Origin: Tubiluchus corallicola
Taxonomy: Eukaryota; Priapulida; Priapulimorpha; Priapulimorphida; Tubiluchidae
DNA: 64,000 nucleotides
Assembly: GCA_030141605.1 (NCBI GenBank)
Contig: JAQGDQ010000074.1
Location: 126,001-190,000, forward strand
Reading direction: 5' to 3'
Numbering within the stretch: position 1 is the stretch's first letter; each line of letters starts with the position of its first letter. Below are positions 51,404 to 63,265 of the stretch, in pieces. A program made the translations under genes and the position numbers. The notes under the pieces are model-generated. The model was not told the origin of the DNA. It searched no databases and saw nothing but the letters and a program-made list of their open reading frames with translations.

Positions 51404-51437
51404 AAATTTTATTGTATTAAAATTTTATTGTATTAAA
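51404..51437 (+). repeat. 17-bp direct repeat, two copies
   Basis: AAATTTTATTGTATT occurs twice back to back. Confidence 0.75.
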
Positions 51438-53650
51438 AAGTGTACTAGTTTGATAACGAAACCATTCTTTCCTGAGTGACACACGTGTCGTGACAAGTAC
51501 GCCGAGCTGCCAATTGGCAAATGCCGCAAAAGTAGCCTTTCCTCTTTGATTTTCTGCCGCAGCAGTAAAATCCAGTTTACTTTATCGATCTCTTGAATAT
51601 GTCTCAATTTTTTACTTGAGTTACTTTTATTGTAGCTATTAGTATGGTTTTCTGCGAAGAAAATGTGCTTTTATAGGACCGCAAATGGCCCGTATTCAAA
51701 CGGGATTTGCTTATAAAGCTTGCAGAGTATAGAACTGCTGCTTGCTCAATTTATAGGTTTTTCTCAAACAATATGCAGCTAAGAATAGGTGTAATCGGCT
51801 GTGAAAGTTGTTTCATGCAGTTCGACAGATGAACACTTTTACTACTGGACTGTGTAAGAGTACCGAAATGTTTCACCAAAAAGGCCAACACAGTGTGTTT
51901 CCAAAAAAATTATGCCCAGTTTATTTGTAATTTTTAAGACTTGAGTAAACTATATATGAAAGTTTCACATTTGAGACTGACATAAATAAGCAAAAACAGC
52001 GGAATTTATTTAATTTATCTAAAGTACTATCTATATATATTCGTATCTATATACGAATTCAATCGAAAGTACCCGTTCTGCGTCTTTCCTAATAAGTGAA
52101 GTTTTATCTGGAATTCATGAAATTAGTTCATGCTACGCCATCTAGTGGTCAGCATGTCAATGTAGCGCAATGTACATTATGGTATATTATCTATAGGTGT
52201 AAAACAACTTGAAAATACAATTACTTGTGCGGGGAAAATTTAAAATATCCCTGTATCTACGCCAATAATTTCCTGTGCGAAACTTGTGCCGACATTTGAT
52301 GGTCCTCAGTAGTTCGAGTGTAATTACAACCCAGGCAACGTCACTGTATTACCTTAAAGCACAGTTCGCCCCGGAACTATATAACATACTGAATATGCTC
52401 TCTGGAACTATGTAACCTACCGTACATTCTTACTTTTTTGATTAGGTTGAAACCAATTAAAATAAGTTTACGATAAATAAGATAAGATAAAGAACGAGCA
52501 CACATTGTTTCCAAATGTGTGGTGGTTTGTCTGGTATTCAGTATGTTCAGGTTAAGTTTTATTTCCAATTTCTTTCCAGCTGAATTTGAGCTTTTACCTT
52601 TAAAAGCGCACTACAGCAACGAACATGAATCAGGGAATAGGCATAAATTTGAGACATGAAAATGGGACGTGTAATAGACCAATATAATTTATCTAATCAA
52701 TCATACCAAAGTGCAAATGCTGGACTAGACGATTCTGTCGAATTATACCCATTTCAGTCAAAAATCAGGCCCAAATTAAACAATAGAAACACCAAATTCT
52801 ACTATAAAGTTTGTTTATTTATGTACAAAATTAATTTATATTTGCGTTATGTACAGCAAAAAGTTGTAGACAAACAAATATCACAGAAAAAATGCAAATC
52901 AAAATTACATTGATGGGTTGACACAAACTAATAAAACAAGTAAACAACCATCAGTCATTAAATCTCGAAGTATATTAACGGGTAACAATTCTGCCATATA
53001 AGTTTTTCTAAAATTCCTTTACAGGATTTTGTTTAATTCAAAACTTAAATTACACGCACAACTACTGTACTACATCTCATTGTAATTAAGAAGCGATGTC
53101 AAAAATAGTTTAATACATAAAAACCTGACTGATTGAGAACTCAAAGAATACTGATAACAACTGATAGCTACAATATTTTACGCATTAATAATTAAATCGT
53201 TTTTACAAATTTACAGTATTTATATTAAAAGCAATATAAATGGTCGCGAATTTCATTTCAACTATATTTACTATCATTCAAAGCTATGAGAGAAACATGA
53301 AAAAGTGCTTTATTATTACAAAATCTTTTTAAACTACAGTGATTGAGATATTTTACACTACTGAGATATGGCTAAACATATTAGTGGCAAGACGTATTAT
53401 GTTCATTAATAATAATAGATATACAAAAAATTGACACGTTGTTTTCGGGCTTACTGCAGGCATCATATTAAACAGCAGAAACTTTCTCAATTGGTATTCT
53501 GTTAAACAAGCAAGAAAATGACTAAACATCTCCTTCTGGGATGTAAAAATACCACTGTTTTAGTTTTCATTGATAAAAAAATTTCGCGTTAGCGGTAAAA
53601 TTCATAGATATTTACAAAAAAGTGCAAAAATATAAGTACAAATGACCTTA

Positions 53651-53764
53651 GAGAATGCAATTCTAATTGAACAACCCAAATTACTGCAACAATATCACAT
53701 AATATTCAATATAAACAAATATTGCCGCATTAGCTTGGTTGTTCAATTAGAATTCCACATTCTC
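53651..53764. repeat. Foldback element with 27-28 nt arms
   Basis: Arm 53651-53677 (ending GAACAACCC) and arm 53737-53764 (starting GGTTGTTCAATTAGAATT) are near-perfect reverse complements: 18 nt exact, then 8 nt after a one-base bulge. A 59-nt loop lies between them. It could be a small MITE or a stable hairpin RNA. Confidence 0.75.
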
Positions 53765-55058
53765 ATTTCAAGGATTCATTGAAGATGCCAGATTTATGTT
53801 ATATGTTCTATGTTAGGTTATGATGAAACGCGCTTGAGATTATATTTTTGTATTATTTATGTTGCTATTAAATGTTGATTTGAGACTAGACTTACAATAA
53901 TAATACATTTCTATTGAAAACCATACAGTTAAATACACACTAGCTTATTTTGATTCCATAATAGTTCTAGCAGATAGCAAAATCATCGTTGCAAACGGAA
54001 TTAGTAATAGCATATTAAAGCAAAACCGGACCCAATGTTAAACTGTAAACAACATATTATTTAAAATATTGAAAGGAAACAGTTTTTAAGAATTAATGAG
54101 TTACGTGAAAGAATTATCACAACACAAACGCAATTTCGCGCCACTAGTTCTTCGCATTTACATGTAATTCGCCATTCGCTAGTTACACGCTAGCGCCTGC
54201 ATTTCGGAAAGCGTTGCACAAAAACAGGTGGTGTACCTCTCAGTTCAGATGTGATAGCTTGTGACGAATTGCACACGTTCAACAGCTCATGCACGAGTAC
54301 AGCGGTAAATTTGGAATTTTAAGTTTTATCTTAAAACTTGCCGAGTTTTGGTACAACACACCGAATCTCTTACAGTAGCACTGTTCTTCAAATTTCACTT
54401 TCGCAAACACGCGCAAAACGCTCATGGAATATTTTTGCTGTTGAAAATTATGTTAGTTTGTGATGTTATCAATAGTTCTGCTCGCCCGGCGTTAATTAAG
54501 TTTTTAATCTTTAATTTAATTATCAGAAACGCTTTTGCAGTATTAATTGTGTTAAAATTTATACTTTTTACCGTACTTGAAAATGGGGTAGTATATCAAA
54601 AAACATCATGTCTTCCTTTAAGCATTAACGTGTTGATATCTATCGACATCTATTACAAGCAGGTATACCTTTAAAATACGTTTCGCATTCTACTCCGAGC
54701 TAGCGGTTTTGGATTGCGGTTTCGGTATAAGATATGAAATTAGGAAAATATTTTTACTTCTTGACTAATAGGCATAGACATCCGAGGTTCAGTTAAAGGA
54801 AAACCGGATGATTGTGTAAACATTACTTCAGAATATAGAATGCTCTAAAATATTGGACACTACAATAGCATTTTTAAAATCAAGCTTAGATTAAACAATA
54901 ATTAGAATTAATTACCTCAGATACTCAAATTTCGTTAAACCTTCAATGCTCATTGAATCTACTAAGATTGGCAACGGCTCCTTTTGTCACATTCGTGTGG
55001 CCGACAAATAAAAGGCGGTACCGTGATAACCATGATCGTAATTTGCAGTGTTAGTTTC

Positions 55059-55250
55059 TGACGTCATATGACGTAGAGCCCATTTTTGTGACATCACGCC
55101 TTTAAGAAGTAACACTTACGCAAACGTGCTTGACGCGCAAGAGAAGATGCCTACCATTGCACAAACTGTGGTTAGTTTCTGACGTAAGCAATGTCTACAA
55201 TAGACGTGACGGGCGTATGATGATATGATGATGATGACGTAAGCAATAGC
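55059..55250. promoter_or_regulatory. Cluster of CRE/ATF-like motifs
   Basis: In 190 nt: TGACGTCA (55059-55066), TGACGTAG (55069), TGACATCA (55089), TTACGCAA (55117), TGACGCGC (55131), and the 13-mer TGACGTAAGCAAT twice (55180 and 55237). It lies 220-410 nt downstream of the gene B stop codon, so it may be 3' UTR or an intergenic element. Confidence 0.35.
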
Positions 55251-55470
55251 TGTGTTCGGTTGCCGTTAATTAACTTTCTAAGCTAATTATTCAAATATAA
55301 GAAACAATTATTAACTTTTATAGGCAAGAAAATGTATATTTTGGACAGTAAATTAAAATTAGATTGAGTCTAAATAATCGTTCAGTTTTTCTTTAAATCA
55401 AACTAAATTTGAGCAAAAAAGTCATGGAAATTAAGGCGTTATCACAATTTTGTCAAACATAAGTGCTTGG

Positions 55471-55589
55471 TCACACGGACTGCCTAGGGACAAAGTATAG
55501 ATGTAACACTAATAAAGAAATTAGATGAATAACGAAAGAGCCAGTAGACGCGATACTGACAGGCAAACTTGATGATGACAAACATCTGC
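55471..55589 (-). CDS. Gene B last exon: hydrophobic tail and stop
   Basis: Acceptor TATTTTACTTGCAG; phase 1 in; TGA at 55473-55471. It encodes GRCLSSSSLPVSIASTGSFV, then IHLISLLVLHLYFVPRQSV. It shares the C-x(4)-SLPV start with gene A exon 13, followed by a hydrophobic run. Two other acceptors between here and 56030 (ending TAATGTAG and TTTATAG) give only 6-8 residues before a stop and are less likely. Confidence 0.82.
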
Positions 55590-56248
55590 CTGCAAGTAAA
55601 ATACAAATAATTAAGTACATACGTTTACTTTTTATAAGCACTAAGAGCACACAAAACGAATATCCATATGGGAGAACGTGTTTTTTCTGACTTGCCTGTA
55701 ATCCTAGGTTTGATTTTCGGCAAATTTAATAATAACTTTAAAAACGTGTTTTTACAAACTACATTGTAAAAATTCGGCTAAACGTTTCTACATCCATTCA
55801 TCCATATTTTGGCAAGTGTCCCTTCCATTTGGCAATCGATCACCCAATCAAGTTACCCAGGCAAAGACTACTACGACTGGGTTGCGTTTAACAAATTTTG
55901 AACTATTTAAAATATATACATACATCACCTATAAAAGGTAATCAGTAGTTTTTAGTGAAGTATCATGTTAGAGTAGAACAGCATTCATTCCTACATTAGA
56001 AAGAAATTAAACCTAATATGTAAACTTACCTAACGAGGTTAGATTATAAGCTTTGAAACTATTATACTGAGCAAGCGTGGTTCGGCTACATGATGATAAA
56101 TAATTGGCTATTTTCACTAACTGTCCATCTTTTTTTAATATCTGAAAAATATTTATTGGCTTAACAGTTCGACGTAGCAAAGTGTTTTAAAGTGTTTTAA
56201 AAATCACCATTTAAACCAGACAAGCAGTTTAGTCAAGTTACATGTGCA

Positions 56249-56323
<75 letters not shown>

Positions 56324-58332
56324 AAGACAGGGAAAAAAGAGAGAGAAAAAGACAGAGAAGAGAAGGACATTTAGGTAAGACGTTAGAGAAAGAATGAGTT
56401 GTGAGAAGAGAGAACTCTGCCTGCTAAAAACAGATGATGCACCCCGAACAAAAAAAAACACAAATAAAACTTAAAATAAACTTACAAAACAGGTAGTTAC
56501 ATCATCTTTGTCACTTGCTATAATATAGGACACTCCGTCTTCCTCCCAGTGACCGTGGCATTTGTACCTTTCTGAAAAAATAATTAATTTGTTAGTTTAA
56601 TGAAATGAATCTCCCAAACAGGAAGGGTATCTGCATGCAGTGTCATAAGAGCTTATTTACAACTTAGACTAAAATAAAAATGTTTGGCAGAGACAGGAAG
56701 GTAAGAAGGCAAGAACGACACATCAGCAGTTTCAAGTCATCAAATGATGCTAGCAAATTACATAAAAGTGTTGATTTGGCTTACATATTCCCCCAGCCAC
56801 TTGTCGCTTTTAGTCTACCTGTCTCCATTTGTTCAATTGTTGTGTCTATCAAATCTTTTCTAAAAAGTTTGTAGAAATACGAATACCTTGAACTATTTTA
56901 GAATTTTCATCGCCAAGTATTCCCTGCTCACAAGTTTGTTCAACCATCAATGTATGTAAACTATGGCAGCCAGAACTCAACCTTGTTTTTGGATTTTGGC
57001 AAGATAATTGACTCCTTGTAGTATGAGCTTCATATCTTCCATTGCCCGGACAGGGATGAATTCTCAAGCTAGTATCTTAGAAAGTAAATAGTAATCAGCG
57101 AGTCATATAATTACGAGTTGAACTCATAGAGATGCATTTGCCACCTTATTAAATACTTTACTGATGTTTACTAATAATAAAAAATTCAGGCAAACGATAT
57201 TTAACAAAACAAAAATTAATGTAGGAAAATGGCCCTCTCGAGGCTAACTAACAAGGTCACATAGATGATAAACTAGGGTGACTGAAGCAACATGGCGCAA
57301 AATTTAGAATAGAAAAGTGAGTTGTAACAATATTTACAATAATTATTAATAACTACCAACTCGCTAACGATTAAACCTGTTACTGTTTCATGAAAAAAAT
57401 TGAGCTGCTCGTCAATAATCGATAATGCGTGTACATCCCACCTTGTGGCTGCTTTATGTACAAAAGACGTTGTAATAGACATTGCAAAAATAACGACCTA
57501 AGACTTATACACGTTTACTTACTTGGCATAGCTTATTGGCATAAATTAGTATATCTTACTTAGAGCAGGTATATTACCTTTATCAACAGACTAGAAATGA
57601 ATAAATCTATTTTAAACATTTATAACATGTAATTGTTGTTTTAATATATTAATTTATAATTAATTTATATATATGTATGTTGTCGTGTTTACTTTCCTGT
57701 TCTTGTTATTGTTTTATTGTATGCCACTAAATCTTAAATCATAAAATCTTATATCTCAAAATGTTACCATTGTTATTACAACCGTTTCAAAGGATAAAAC
57801 AAGTAAAACGACACTGTGCATTTAGACTCAAGCTAGAAAGTAATAGTCCTATTGGAGTAAACTGCAATGACCCTATATATTAAAAAGATAGAGTTGAGTT
57901 TCCTTACAACTAAACAACTGAACTAAACAACCAGTTTGTTTAAACTGTAATTATTGTATTGTCAACATGTTATTATAACATCTAAAATCTATCGAATATT
58001 AGACCAACCAAAAAATGTGAAGCGAGACTATACCAAAGATTGCTAATTTAAATAAATATTTTGATTTTCTCTAATTTGCTTTTTTTCAAGTAGCAAACAC
58101 ATATAAACTAATAAATGCAACACCACTACCTGGAACTAAAGTTTCGTAATCTTGTGGTTCTGGAAAGTTTTCTTCAGCACAAGCTTTGCTGACGTCATCA
58201 ACTCCCAAAGAACCAGATTGAAGTTCCACTATCTGATGACCTCTTTTGAAGATTCTGTAACACTGGTACGCATTCCGACTGAAAAAGAAGCAAAATCGTA
58301 TTAAAAAGAAAAGAGGCGCGAGAGACAGTGAG

Positions 58333-58373
<41 letters not shown>

Positions 58374-61337
58374 GGAAAGAAAGAGAAAGAGAGCGACAGA
58401 CATAGACGGACGACAGCGACTTCCAAAATGTATATGGTTTACGATCATTAAACATTTAACATTAATTATTTTACTCAACACTTATAAGACATGTTCTTTG
58501 ATACTGAAATTAATATTGGCGAATACATACTTATAATACACTTCTAGTGACTAGAAGTGCCCATATGTGGCGCCTAATAATTACTAAATTAGCTAAAATC
58601 TTAGCTGATTAAATTAAACTTAAATTTTAAAACCGAAGAAGATTAAATATGAAACATAACTTAACGTCTTAATATAAAAGTTGCCAGCGTGATGTGCTTT
58701 TTAATTACAAAAATTATTGTGATGAAATATCCATGTAAGAAATGTGGAGAATGGGAATAAGAAAATTTGCGACAAAACCTGCGTTTGAAACTACATGTAT
58801 AGGATATTAGGATACAATTTAGTTTAGTGTCATATTAGCCACTCAACTCTGGCTACTGTTGTTGTCAAATAACCTTAACATTGCACCGGCAACTTCAATG
58901 CTGATTAACTGTTTGACATCCGTGATGGATTAAGTTGGATTTGTTGGCTTCAGTCGCATTGTCATTAAAAAGAGCTGAACTTTCCACCAACTAATTTAAT
59001 GAAATAGCGTTGAAGTCAATACAAAGAAAATTCTGTACAAACTTGCAACTTTCAGAAAACTTGTGCCTAATCACGCCAGAGGGCCTTTTAGTGCTTTTCG
59101 ATTTATATGCAGATCGTATTATACGGACAGTAATCCTTGAGGTCACCTGGGACCATAACCAGGGTATTTCAATTTCGCCGGAAAATTGGTGCAAATTACT
59201 GCGCGGACCAGCGCAACAAGAGGCGAGACTATATAAATCTTTCAACGCATTTCAAGTGAGAAATAGTACTTCAACCACAATGTAACCATTAATTTAGAAG
59301 GAAAATTGAGTATTGATCCGTTATTTAATACAGCCGGTCCTTCCGATTCAGAAGTAAAGACTAAAGGATTTTATAAAATCATTTCTAGCAGTAAATGTCA
59401 CGTTACAAATTAACCCACATATACACTATCAAATTAACAGAATAACATATAGAGGCAGTTTTTTCGTACTAATTTGATTGAAATGGGTTTCTGGACACAT
59501 CCCCGGTGCTAAAGGGAAAGCTGAATTATCGTGGCGAGCGGTTAGCGACAGAATTTAAGCAATGTTGACCTGGTATACTAAATGGATGGCTGGTCACCAG
59601 GAAAAATCTGCCATTGTTTCGCATGGCGCAATTACATTTGCCTATTTACCTCGTACACAGGAAGCTTGCGTACACTTCTGAGGGCCTCTACCAATTAATT
59701 GTTTAATCTTAGAGAATTATCCCAGATAATTAGCTAGATTCCGGTACGTCCACAATACTAACGTAACAAGTAGGTCTTGGTTTGAAGTGTTGGATGCTGA
59801 CTTGTAGCTGTACAATTGCACAAAAAGGTATTCAGTGAGGATTTAATCACTTAAATACTTGACGCGTTTCCTTCAGTTCGCATGACAGGATTATTATTTT
59901 GCGTTACTATTGTGACGACAAAAAATGGTTATTACAAACATCAGGCAAAGAAGAGAGTGAGTACTAATAGACACTGACATTGGGTCATGGCAGAAGAATT
60001 GAATTTTCTGCTGCGTATGTACGTGTTACCATTTTATACTTTTATCGAAACATAATTTTTCGTGCTGGTACGTACTCATTTGCGAGGCGTTTTGAATGTG
60101 AAACCTGCAGCATTGAATAAAAGTGGCCACGTGGCAGCTGACGGCGAAAATGCCACAACCCAAATCTTTCTCTTTAACTCTGAATGAAAGTAGTTTCTAA
60201 GTATCCTTCTGAAACTAGTTCAAATATAGGAATTTTTAGTAAACGATGAATATGAGAACATTCTGTTCTGCTATGAAAACTATTGAAAATCAAAGTGAAA
60301 CAAAACTGGGGACGCTTTGAGGTTAAAAACGCAATGCTAAAAACTGAATATCTTATAGATGAAAAAACGCATATATTGTGTTTCTTAGCGTCCCAATCTT
60401 TCTGCCTGCAACATCCCTAGCATCAATACCACATAAGCGCCACATTTTGACAGTCCCGTGAAACCGAGCGGCAATTTTACTATTAATCTAGCGATATTAA
60501 AATGCATTTTTACAGCATAAAGCATTACGTCGAATAAAATTATAGCAGATTCAGACTCAGAGCCATGTCACAACAGGAAACCACAGAAATTACATAGACT
60601 TGAGCCTGATGTTATGACTGCAGTCACCTCACAATTTCTGGTGACACTAGATTTACAGATTTACACTAGGTATATAAGTAGTCCAAACTGAAATCGTTGT
60701 TGGCCAAGAAAATGAATTTATGCTATAAAATACATAAATGATTTTTTGTTAGTATTCTTAGCAACCATTCCTGCCTAATTATTGGCGCTATTTTTCATCA
60801 ATTTTGGATGTTATCTTTTGCACTTACTTGCCTTGCACCTTCTTTGGCATAAAAACGTGGATGTAGTGCTTAATTGGGCATGTCTGGCTATTTGCTTACA
60901 AAGACAATAGTGCTTTTGTAAAAATGCATGACGCCATCTTTAAATTCAAGATGGATACCACACTTTTATATATTCAGATTGGCATTATGTTGTAACGAAT
61001 CCAGTGTCTCGGGATGTATAAAGCGGCATACAAGCTATGAAATATCACAGCAGACGAGAAAAGTTAAAGGATCCAGAATACGAGTATAAAATAAACTTTA
61101 CTGCATAAACAGTAGCCCCAAATCTTGAAAAAGAAGGACACGTGAACAGACTTTTGTATAAGAATTAGCAAGCATGCATCATTCACCCTTATAGCAGAAA
61201 TGTCAGGTAGGAATCGTCAAATTATGGCATGCATTCTGCTATACGGTTACAGTTGTATTACGGACATTAAGGGGTTGGTCAAAATCTGTCTTCGTAACAC
61301 TATCATAAATTGAAGTATATATACTATATGTACGTAC

Positions 61338-61380
<43 letters not shown>

Positions 61381-63265
61381 TGTATATGGATTTTAGCAGA
61401 ATAATATGTACATATATATAAAAAATGCACAGTATTTTGAAGTTAATCTGCCTCTTAAAAAGATTAAGCTTAGACAAAACTAGTAGCTTATATAAAGCGC
61501 GAATCACTACAGTTATCGATTGTTAACTATGTTAAAAAGAAAGAAGAGTTTATTACAATGCGCGAGTTTTTTTAACTACACCACAGAAGCTGTTAAGTGA
61601 CTGCTGCAGCTGAAATCTCCGTTTGCTTTGGCGGAGATATGAATTCTTGTAATTTTGTAACAACTGGTAATACTGAATGATCTTGAAAATCAAACTGAGA
61701 GTTTACAATGCAGCCTATGCGCAAAAATATTAGCTCGCAGTCAAGAACAATGGATGTGAATTCGCAGAGTATTCTGAATTTGCAGCACTCGAGGTGTACT
61801 TCAGCTTCTTAGACCAGTAATCGATTATGTGCGCTGATTAATATAGATGCATTTTATTTGAGCCATTAATATCAGTTTGTCTGTATTCATTCACGCAACA
61901 CGAGTGTAACGTGCTTAGTATCCAGTATTGATTGCACCCAGAGGCTTCCTCGCTCAAGATTAAATTCACTGCCAAGATAAAGAGGCTGTAGTTTGCTGGC
62001 AATTCTTTTATGAAAAACAAGCAATTATGAAAATCTATGTAACGCAGTCTGTTGAAGACGTATGACCTAATTTCAACAAAAGCTCAGGTATTGTGTTCAG
62101 GTAACGTGAGGTATGCAATTTATTTACCTCGCTGTCTTCGACACTCGGTGTGCCGCGATTTTTATTAGTCTTCTGCATTGATTTACTTCTGTTTGGCTGG
62201 TTTTGTAGGGAATGCAGTTTTGTTGTAAAACATGCAAGTTGTAGTCACCGTAATGTATCCAGAGGATAATCTTTTTACACGTGAAGCTATGCTTGACCCG
62301 ATGCCATACTGATGCTGGCTACTTATTTGACAGAGAGCGGTTGTATAATACATCGAACAAGACATTTCTACCGTTTCACTGGCTCATTTCATAGGCTTAG
62401 CGCTCATAATGAGCTAGGATCCGGTAATGCCACATACATCTACACTCAGTCGGCCCTATGGAAAGTTGGATTCCGGCTTGCAGTGCGTTGAAGTATATAA
62501 GAAGCTTTACGTAAGATGTCTTATAAATGGCTTACCTACAGGAGGCGGTCGTTTCCCACCATTTCTGTTCACTAAGTGTTTTTGGTCCAACTTGCTTACG
62601 CTCATGACACAAATTGTGTGTTTGATCAACTCACTTTGCAAGTGAGCAAGTGAATTGAATTATGCTGACTGACTGATTGAGTGAGCAACTGACAGTCGAT
62701 TCAAGGACGGATTGACTGACAAGTGATAGGTCAAATCGATTAGTCATTTAATTATCTATTAATAATTTATTTATTCACCAAAGAAAATTGTTTTTTAAAT
62801 ACCTTACCAGCCATTTATAGTAAAAGTGGTGATTTGAGTGAAATTCTCGAGTGTTTGGCTATAGATGCATCTATCGCTATGCAATACTTCGTTGCGGTAC
62901 GTCAGTTTCTCCATGGCATTATCATGCATGATTACATATTTTTGATGTCCCTGAAGTGATCGCCACTGTTTATACTTTGTCATCCAGAAAGGGAAAGAAC
63001 ACTCCGAAGCGGGATAACTTTCTGTTAAAAGGATGTAGTTATGTAAGTCAGTATTAGATAGAGCTGTGTGCATAAAATTATTGTTAACAATTTTTTTATT
63101 ATAATATAGCTTGATTGAAACTTAAAACTCCTAATGCAGACTTAATAGTTACATACCCAATTTCAGTTTCATGGTAACCGGACCATCTGTTGAGCTGAAA
63201 AGTCCTTTACACGTTGCATCAGCCGATTGCGTCACTGTATATCCATCCGTGGTTTTGTCATACAT
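55471..63265 (-). CDS. Gene B: paralogue of gene A, 3' half (unit 2 and tail); 5' half outside the window
   Basis: On the minus strand, exons 63265-63157, 63021-62808, 58278-58130, 57075-56887, 56571-56486, 56141-56030 and 55589-55471 join through GT-AG introns into 978 nt: 325 residues and a TGA with no internal stop. In order they match gene A exons 7 to 13 with the same phases (0-1-2-1-1-0-1). Four of the five middle exons have exactly equal lengths and the other differs by one codon. Cysteines and two N-glycosylation sequons are conserved. The tail has a hydrophobic run (SFVIHLISLLVLHLYFV) suggesting a GPI signal, although it ends in the polar residues PRQSV. Upstream exons (signal peptide, unit 1) must lie beyond 64000; none was found in 63266-64000. 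The gene faces gene A tail to tail. Function is unknown. Confidence 0.92.
56030..56141 (-). CDS. Gene B exon matching gene A exon 12
   Basis: Acceptor ATATTTTTCAG and donor GTAAGT; phase 0 in, phase 1 out; 112 nt, as in gene A. It encodes ILKKDGQLVKIANYLSSCSR, then a segment with the sequon YNLTS. It is too short and gap-free to be seen as a long ORF; the paralogue alignment fixes it. Confidence 0.9.
56253..56322. repeat. (AG)n microsatellite in an intron of gene B
   Basis: 35 AG units, followed by AG-rich sequence to about 56410. It sits between the exons at 56141 and 56486. Confidence 0.97.
56486..56571 (-). CDS. Gene B exon matching gene A exon 11
   Basis: Acceptor TTTTTTCAG and donor GTAAGT; phase 1 in, phase 0 out; 86 nt, as in gene A. 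It encodes ERYKCHGHWEEDGVSYIIAS, then DKDDVTTCF. Confidence 0.93.
56887..57075 (-). CDS. Gene B exon matching gene A exon 10
   Basis: Acceptor TACTTTCTAAG and donor GTATTC (weak); phase 1 in and out; 189 nt, as in gene A. It encodes SLRIHPCPGNGRYEAHTTRS, LSCQNPKTRLSSGCHSLHTL and VEQTC. All four cysteines of the gene A exon are kept. Confidence 0.92.
57076..58129 (-). other. Intron of gene B (1.05 kb)
   Basis: GTAGTG to CTAAG on the minus strand; AT-rich, no other feature seen. Confidence 0.75.
58130..58278 (-). CDS. Gene B exon matching gene A exon 9
   Basis: Acceptor CTTCTTTTTCAG; phase 2 in, phase 1 out; 149 nt against 146 in gene A. It encodes CRNAYQCYRIFKRGHQIVEL, then ACAEENFPEPQDYETLVP. 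The donor reads GTAGTG, weaker than its neighbours. A (CT)n tract lies about 55 nt upstream of the acceptor on the coding strand. Confidence 0.92.
58337..58371. repeat. (AG)n microsatellite close to a gene B acceptor
   Basis: About 17 AG units, (CT)n on the coding strand, lying about 58 nt upstream of the acceptor at 58279. Confidence 0.95.
59550..59815 (+). mobile_element. 5S-rRNA-derived SINE-like element, copy 2
   Basis: GAATTTAAGCAATGTTGACC then TGG, TACT, ATGGATGGCTGGTCACCAGG and AAAAAT follow the animal 5S rRNA order (GAAGTTAAGCAACGTCGGGC, CTGGTTAGTACTTGGATGGG, TGACCGCCTGGGAATACC). The body from about 59715 (TAATCTTAGAGAATTA, ATTCCGGTACG, AGTAGGTC, TTGGATGCTGAC) matches copies 1 and 3. 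Confidence 0.6.
61339..61378. repeat. (AT)n microsatellite
   Basis: Twenty AT units; the ORFs over it encode only Tyr-Ile repeats. Confidence 0.95.
62281..62500 (+). mobile_element. 5S-rRNA-derived SINE-like element, copy 3 (more diverged)
   Basis: GTGAAGCTATGCTTGACCCG and CATACTGATGCTGG show a weaker 5S-like order. The body is the better match: GGCTTAGCG...TAATGAGC, GGATCCGGTAATGCC, CATCTACACTCAGT and TTGGATTCCGGC align with 32737-32830. Confidence 0.5.
62640..62735. repeat. Imperfect (GACT/GAGT)n tetranucleotide repeat
   Basis: Words such as TGACTGACTGATTGAGTGAG and GATTGACTGAC run in register near the gene B exon at 62808. Confidence 0.65.
62808..63021 (-). CDS. Gene B exon matching gene A exon 8
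   Basis: Acceptor CTTTTAACAG and donor GTAAGG; phase 1 in, phase 2 out; 214 nt, as in gene A. It encodes ESYPASECSFPFWMTKYKQW, RSLQGHQKYVI, and the sequon in LENFTQITTFTING. A 4.5 kb intron follows, carrying SINE-like copies. Confidence 0.93.
63157..63265 (-). CDS. Gene B exon matching gene A exon 7
   Basis: On the minus strand the acceptor is a pyrimidine tract ending CTCCAG and the donor is GTATGT; phase 0 in, phase 1 out. It encodes MYDKTTDGYTVTQSADATC, GLFSSTDGPVTMKLKL. It is two codons shorter than gene A exon 7. The intron after it is only 135 nt. Confidence 0.93.

Larger units (their letters stand above)
43071..55470. other. 12.4 kb intergenic region between the convergent genes A and B
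   Basis: It holds polyA signals of gene A, a decayed long-period tandem repeat (47300-49330), a foldback element (53651-53764) and CRE-like sites (55059-55250). I found no exon with paralogue support, no RNA gene and no intact element in 43650-47300 or 49330-53650. Confidence 0.6.
58279..62807 (-). other. 4.5 kb intron of gene B
   Basis: It contains two 5S-derived SINE-like copies (59550-59815, 62281-62500), an (AT)n tract at 61339-61378 and the (AG)n tract at 58337. Otherwise no gene is seen. Confidence 0.7.

Noticed and set aside
56204-56461. Leu-Ser repeat ORF on the minus strand
   Set aside because: Translation of (CT)n inside a gene B intron.
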